64,000 nt of DNA from Mactra quadrangularis (Eukaryota; Mollusca; Bivalvia; Venerida; Mactridae). The translations under genes were made by a program, and so were the position numbers. The notes beneath the pieces were generated by a model. That model was given only the letters and a program-made list of their open reading frames with translations. It made no database searches and was not told the DNA's origin. Shown piece by piece: positions 58,346 through 64,000 of this stretch (the stretch's first letter is position 1; each line of letters begins with the position of its first letter). Location: positions 19,366,232 through 19,430,231 of the forward strand of contig CM046299.1 of the NCBI GenBank assembly GCA_025267735.1, given 5' to 3'.

Positions 58346-59168
58346 CCAGTGAAATAAAAATTTAGCTATACTCAGTTAGTACAAGTACATGTACCTAATT
58401 CCAATCAGATTTCCCTTTTATCTCTTCAAACAGATTTGCCGGTACAAAATTTGAAATCTAAAATGACAGATATCACCACTCTTTCTTGGACAAAACAACA
58501 AAGGTCATTAGTCATTGTCACATACAATTACAACTAAAAGCATAAAAAATAAAATAATAAATTCCCCGGCCAATTTCTCTTTCCAGACAGAAAATTTAAT
58601 GACAATCAAATAGTGCCTAAAACATGATACTTTTCTCTCCCTAAACATTTCACATTGATCTTGTGAGTTTACCATTAGCTCTAAATCCTCAGTGCATAAA
58701 TTAAGTCAAAAAGAAAACTGAGTCATGACAAAAATAATTTGTACTGAAGATTCAGAGTAAACAGTAACATCTCACAGGCTCATTTTCAGACAATAAATGT
58801 GATGGTTATTTTATGTGCTACTTGATTCTCTCCTTTTCTTATTTAATTAGCTGTTGCATAAACTTGATGAGAAACAAAATTTTTGTGTTCACAAACTGAA
58901 GACTATACCCAGAACAAAATTAACTTTGATCATACTATTTTAAGTTTAACAGAAACTTTCTAACAATATGTATTGGAAACATTTTCATAAAAAAAGCTTT
59001 CGCTTGGCATACATGTAAACCTGTGGGTTGTACTTATGTAGAAGAAACTGGACACTAATTGACATGGGTAAAAGCTTCCTTTATAATTGTTATATACTTT
59101 AAATTTAAAGCGTTGGAACTAATCCTTAACTTGAATACCAAAACTTATTCTGTTAACTCAGTAAAATT

Positions 59169-59906
59169 TATAGGTCGTTTGCGTTAAAGCTGGACCCCTA
59201 AAATCATGAAATATCTCAATAACTATCAGATGGAATTAACTCAAATTTTGTATGTGATCACAATTAGCATTTTCCTTCTCAAATCCAAAAATTCAGAATT
59301 TTTCTTTCATTACATAGAATACTTCCCATAGACATGCAATGCAAATTTTGAAGCCAAAAAGCGACTTTTGTTAATTGGGTATGTGCCATAATCAGAACAG
59401 CTACATAAAAGTAGATACAAAATAATAGCTAAATATGAGGCCCGATTAGAAATTTTATTTGATAACAAAGTATAACAGCATATACAAAGTCAATTATCAT
59501 CATCACTGTCCTCTGCATCGTCAAAATCTATACAAATTCTACGAACGATTTTAAAGACGGGCCTCTGCTTTACAATTCAGAAGACCGTCGAGTGTTTATT
59601 TAAGCAACAAATTTACAGTAAACGCACAGGAATTTGTATAAATACACTGGAAGTATGACAATGTTACAATCAGAACAGCTTATTTTACCTCCCGCCGGAT
59701 TTTTGATAAAAAATTCCAAATATTTTGCATTGTACCTTATGGAAAACTTTTATTTTTATCTATTAAACATTCTGAAAATTTTAATCCTAGAAGGAAAAAT
59801 GGAAATAAGATTGTATTAACATTTTTAGCAAAATCGCTGTTATACAATGTAGTTTAAAAGATATTTGCGGCAAATAGGGGTCCAGCAATAATGCAAACGA
59901 CCTATA
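59169..59906. mobile_element. DNA transposon derivative with ~32-bp terminal inverted repeats
   Basis: Ends TATAGGTCGTTTGCGTTA and GCAAACGACCTATA, extended inwards by GCTGGACCCCTA/TAGGGGTCCAGC, inverted with a few mismatches. 738 bp. A transposase C-terminal remnant lies inside on the minus strand (59490-59576). Confidence 0.8.
59490..59576 (-). pseudogene. Transposase C-terminal remnant (acidic tail)
   Basis: Minus-strand frame of 28 codons to a stop at 59490: IVKQRPVFKIVRRICIDFDD then AEDSDDDN. A basic stretch followed by an acidic C-terminus just inside a terminal repeat fits the end of a transposase gene. The family is not identifiable. Confidence 0.4.
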
Positions 59907-60611
59907 AATGTAGGTACCCAAGTACATTTTAGTTTTGTCATGGACCTCACAATAATTTGCGCTATGAACAGGCATGCAAGTCCATCAATCCCACATATTT
60001 AATGTATTGAATGTTCAAGGCCAATGCTAATTATACCTAAATGTTTCCTTAATTTTGTTGCATACAATTATTTTGTTCCGATTATCCTAAATATGACGTC
60101 AGTTGTTAAGATTGTACATTTCATGACGGTTTTCACATCTAAAAGGTTTCACCAATTGCCGAGTTATATTGTATATTTTCATATTAACGCCGAATGGTGG
60201 TCAAAATCTTGTCACTATTTTTGAAAAGTTCACACTTTTTGGGTCATTACAATGAAATGAAAGGAAAGTGAATGTTCTCAGTTTTCCACAATATGGCATT
60301 CAAAGTAAATACCTTCATAACAACGGCGTTAATATTGCGTTGCGTTGACATGGTGATTTTAGATTTTATCTATGTAATTTTCTAGTAAATTAAATTTTGT
60401 AGTATCTTTCCTGTTTTTAATTATTTTCTTGTGATACTCAGCATCTGATCTGTTCAAAAGTAATTTAACATAAGTCAATAAAAGTCTGATTCTACTTATT
60501 TTTGCATCAAATGTTTATCATAACGTCAGTGCAAGGTAATATTAATTCAACTGTATACAATGCTGTCTGCCTATAATAATTAAATTATTAATCATGTAGA
60601 ACAGTTGACTG

Positions 60612-60745
60612 TCACTGACAGAAGTATGTGCCTTGTAAAGGGTTAACAGCTAAGTCCAGGAATTATGAGTATGTTTACAGACCACCGTGATATGATCTAC
60701 AAAATGTTTTGCTACGGCTTTAAACCTAACACAAAAAAGATAAGT
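60612..60745 (+). mobile_element. SINE family 2, 3' fragment
   Basis: TGTCACTGACAGAAGTATGTG, GGTTAACAGCTAAGTCCAGG and GCTACGGCTTTAAACCTAAC correspond to the second half of the copy at 3515-3807. Confidence 0.65.
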
Positions 60746-61046
60746 GAAACGATACAAAAATCGAAATATTTTATATGTTTGTCTAGAGGTTTATAACAAT
60801 TCTCAGAAAGAAAGAAATGAGATAGGAAAAAGTTTGTGTAATGTTTGTTAACAATGTGAAATTACTGTGCTTTTGGTTAATTGTATTTGTCTGGCAAAAA
60901 AAATCTGTAACAAATTAAAAAAACCAACATTAACCTCATAAGTTGTGGTTGTGGATAACTTGACTACAGACACTGAGCTAGGATACATATGGCTTTATAG
61001 TACCACGTCATGGTCAAAACACCCTGAAAGCAAGCATTGATAAATA

Positions 61047-61720
61047 CTAGGGATTAAATGATGATCAATTTTAAACGATGACCGATCTTTTCATTAGAAG
61101 TGGGAAACAATCGATTATGAAGTTAAATAATCGATTATCGCTAATTGTTGGTTATTCATTATAATTGCAAAAAGACATATCAGTTTCAATTAAATTATAT
61201 TACTATTTAAAGAAAAATATTTCATGGGAATAAAATTCTTCTTGATTAAAACACAATGGGTACATTTTTACTAGTTCTATACTTATTGTAAATTAAGTTT
61301 TTGTAAATCATTGAGATCAGTGTTGACAGTCTTGGTCGGTGACATTGAATTTGCCATTATTCGACAATATACAATGTATAACCTTTTCTGCACTGTGTGG
61401 GTACTAAAAATGTCCAAAAATTGATTTTATTATCAAATATAAACAACCATTAAACCACTAATTATAGGTTTATTATGTATGATTTAATTATTTCCATTAC
61501 ACGAAACAAAATCACTTAAACCATTCCAATGAATTGTCATATATTCTCAGAAATCTCGAATGAAAACCCTGAGTAAATGTTTCGATAATATAATCGATGA
61601 TTGATCGAAAAGGTTTGCCTGATTATTTCTGATGACCAATTATGAATTTTTTTCTGATTATGAATTCCTAATAAATACAGTATTTTAACTAGTGTATCAG
61701 ACGCTTTAAAATTGTGCACT
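61047..61720. mobile_element. Decayed DNA-element-like region rich in ATCGATTAT
   Basis: ATCGATTAT-type motifs cluster at 61110-61140 and again, inverted, at 61583-61610. Ends not resolved and no frame. Low-confidence remnant. Confidence 0.3.
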
Positions 61721-61884
61721 TATATGTTCAGACAAATTTCATCATCTTCACAAGGTCTATAGTCAATGGCTGCAATGATTCGCTGGAAAGTCAGAAAGTC
61801 AATTTGATGTGATTCTATTTGCTTTCTTTTGAATTGATTTATTGAATAGTATAGTTCATTCCAGATGCAAATCAATACATTCAT

Positions 61885-62331
61885 TAGGGCTGTCACAATA
61901 TGTAAGAAACGTATTGCGTTTATTGCAATGCACTACAACTGTACCATGATTATTTTTATTTTTTATATTGCTTTGCATACCATAGACAAGTCTGCGTAAT
62001 ACTTCTGTCATAACTGTCATAACTTATTCAACAGTTCAGTATTAAAGTATGTTATAGAATTTTGTAGGAATAGTGCTACAGCAGACTGGAAAAACTGGAC
62101 ATTTATAGAGTTATGGGAACATTCTGAATGCGTCCAGATTGATAAATTATTTACACTTGAGCTTTAATCTAATGAACCATGGAAAACTGATGTTTAGCTA
62201 CATAAGGCAAAAGGAGGAATTTTTCAATGAAATTAAAAATGATGTTAAATACTCGTTTATTAAAATTCGTACAGCAGTACGTATTGCCGCAGCTGCATAT
62301 TGCAATATACCGGTATATTGTGACAGCCCTA
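61885..62331. mobile_element. hAT MITE with perfect 8-bp target duplication
   Basis: Flanked by ACATTCAT (61877-61884 and 62332-62339). Ends TAGGGCTGTCACAATAT and ATATTGTGACAGCCCTA are a near-perfect inverted repeat; 447 bp. The right part of a second hAT element (ATTGTTACAGCCCTAC) follows at about 62475-62492. Confidence 0.92.
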
Positions 62332-62525
62332 ACATTCATTTAGCTTAAATAGTTTATCAGATGAACTAAAAGTGTTAATTCCTTAAAAGTTTAAAAGCTG
62401 GTAAAACCAAAATTGCAGTTCCTGAATCAAAATCAAAGCGGTGTCTTTTCAATCAATTTTTGATGTATTGAATCAAATTGTTACAGCCCTACTACAGTCA
62501 AGTGATCTTAACAGTTAATAATAAA

Positions 62526-62620
62526 GTAAACAAGAGCTCCGCTAAGTGGGGCATTATACGCCCATATGCTGTCCAGACAGACAGACGGACTGCCAAACAG
62601 ACAACATCATAACATAATAT
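62526..62620 (+). mobile_element. 'CAAGAGCTCC' element, left end fragment
   Basis: CAAGAGCTCCGCTAAGTGGG then GCATTATACGCCC; the same start as the element at 63654. Truncated after a GACA/GACGG run. Confidence 0.6.
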
Positions 62621-62856
62621 GTCCCTTTTTTCAAACAGGCATATAAAAAGCACATGATTTACGCCGATTTTTCTCACTACTCAAATAATAAAATGACATT
62701 ATGTAATGCATAGAAACTACCATCTTTCTTTCAGCTAAAACTCTGAGTTGGTCCCTTCAATATTGATTGCTTATATCAATTCCTTTGCACTAAGATTGAA
62801 TGTAAAGGTAATCTAGAAGATCGGAAAAAAATACTTGTGCAGAGGATTCAAATAAA

Positions 62857-63088
62857 TTTTGTTTGGTTTGGTTTCTTTTACGCCGCATTCAACACATATA
62901 TAGGTCATATACACGATGGCCAGCTCTACCTACTATAGGTTTCCTGGACACTTTTTCTAGTACTAATTTACCCTACCACGAGGCCGACATCTCATGTATA
63001 GGGTATGACCTGCCGCGACGGGATTCGAACCCGCGATCTCTGGATTCAAAGTCAGACATGCTAACCCCTATCCCACGTTCGCGGCTAT
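62857..63088 (-). mobile_element. SINE family 4 with tRNA-Gln-like head and 12-bp target duplication
   Basis: Flanked by GATTCAAATAAA (62845-62856 and 63089-63100). The minus-strand head (63085-63012) has a perfect 7-bp acceptor stem GCCGCGA/TCGCGGC, an intact T arm GGGTTCGAATCCC and a CTTTGAA loop with a TTG anticodon. The 5' side of the anticodon stem is disrupted. A body with GTGTCCAGGAAACC and the 3' end TGTGTTGAATGCGGCGTAAA follows. The 3' domain resembles SINE family 1. Confidence 0.9.
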
Positions 63089-63302
63089 GATTCAAATAAA
63101 CAATTACAATTTAAAGGTTAACAAGGAGATTTTCAGGCATTGAAATGTATAAGTTATTTTATGCACTATTTGATCAGTTCAATGTTTTGGCTACTGCAAG
63201 ACTTCGGTGAAAAACAACAATTATATACAAATTCTGAAGATCACATGACTTTATATAATCCAAGTTTTTTACTTGGCGTCTTAATCTATCAAAAGAAGAG
63301 TC

Positions 63303-63646
63303 TAACTGTCCAAAACAGGGAAATAATAATGAACATGTTGAGAAGTTTTCCTTTTATCATAGATTTAGGCCACAACAAATTGATCACATGTTCTATGGAT
63401 TTGCTCACACCTTAATTTTGACGGTTTTTACAAAAAAAATATTTTTATTTCCTCGCTCGCTCATAAAAATTTGGTCAAACCGCTATATAAAGCAAGTGAA
63501 TAAAAACTTTTTTTCTTCGCTCGCTCGCCCCATTTTTTTCCCAGAAAAATCAGTAGAACATATGATCAACCTGTAGTGGCCTAACTGTCGAAGACAGGGA
63601 AATAATAATGAACATGTTCAGAAGTTTTCCTTTTATCATAGATTTA
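63303..63646. mobile_element. 214-bp TIR element bounded by 65-bp direct repeats
   Basis: 63303-63367 and 63582-63646 match at 62 of 65 positions. Directly between them 63368-63581 begins GGCCACAACAAATTGATCAC and ends GATCAACCTGTAGTGGCC, inverted. The interior has CTCGCTCGCTC twice. Either a MITE sitting exactly at a tandem-duplication junction, or one composite element with short terminal direct repeats. Confidence 0.7.
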
Positions 63647-63653
63647 TTTAAAA

Positions 63654-64000
63654 AAGCAAGAGCTCCACTGGGCGGGGCATTATACGCCCGTGTGCAGTCC
63701 ATGCTGTGTTCTATCTCACATGAAGTCCCTGTGACCTTGACCAATGACCCCGGAATAGGTCCTTAACTGGAGGGCTATCCAAAGCAAAGATTTTGAGAAC
63801 CTAGGTACAGCCATGGTTGAGTAATCACCGGCACAAAGTTTTCCCACACAAACTTCCAGAGACCTTGACCCTGGGGCTTCAGAACCAAAAGTTCTCACCC
63901 TTGAACCAAAGAGTATTGATACATATAATTTGATGATCAATCTTAGATGAAGTTGGTTGTTGGACAAGGTTTTTCCTCATGATTTCCTTGTGACTTTGAC
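63654..64000 (+). mobile_element. 'CAAGAGCTCC' element running off the right edge
   Basis: GCAAGAGCTCCACTGGGCGG then GCATTATACGCCC, followed by CCCTGTGACCTTGACCAATG and later GACCTTGACCCTG blocks, a very common bivalve dispersed repeat pattern. Frames through it are non-coding. Confidence 0.6.

Noticed and set aside
63012..63085. A genuine tRNA-Gln(TTG) gene
   Set aside because: Acceptor and T arms are good, but the 5' side of the anticodon stem is mispaired, and the unit plus its tail is enclosed by a 12-bp target duplication: a SINE head.
63140..63415. 91-residue plus-strand frame
   Set aside because: Spans a 65-bp direct repeat and the start of a TIR element; no homology.

Overview
The window is nuclear DNA of an animal, most likely a mollusc and probably a bivalve. 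It is A+T-rich, has spliced genes with long introns, and is crowded with short non-autonomous transposons, tRNA-derived SINEs and 5'-truncated LINE ends of the kind common in bivalve genomes. The organism call is inference; no species marker is visible.

Two protein-coding genes are supported, arranged head to head. On the minus strand is the 5' half of an amyloid precursor protein (APP) family gene. Exon 1 (signal peptide, 20221-20295) and exons 2-4 (10898-11059, 1915-2047, 621-833) encode the complete E1 region, that is the growth-factor-like domain plus the copper-binding-like domain; the rest lies beyond the left edge. On the plus strand is a complete 12-exon SLC17 (sialin-like) transporter gene, 22689-39363, 498 codons, with every splice junction in frame. 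The ~2.4 kb between the two start codons holds a full CRE palindrome and an inverted pair of CCAAT boxes close to the APP start.

From 39.4 kb to the right end I see no convincing gene. The region is intergenic and repeat-dense: hAT, Tigger/pogo and Tc1/mariner-like MITEs with intact target-site duplications, nested foldback elements around 45.5-46.4 kb, an element with a transposase C-terminal remnant near 59.5 kb, and a tRNA-Gln-headed SINE near 63 kb.

The most striking structure is a 4.3 kb tandem satellite at 48832-53160. Its monomers of about 68-79 bp each carry a perfect stem whose loop occurs as TTCG, as its complement CGAA, or as a 16-nt form. Eleven monomers form an 808-810 bp higher-order repeat present twice. 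The long open frames on both strands there are a by-product of the repeat and are not called as genes.

The APP fragment is unusual. Compared with human APP as I know it, it lacks the copper-ligand histidines and tyrosine of the second domain, and one whole disulfide plus the basic loop of the first domain. An exon-like open segment at 27346-27482, inside the first intron of the transporter, does not fit the transporter frame and is unexplained.
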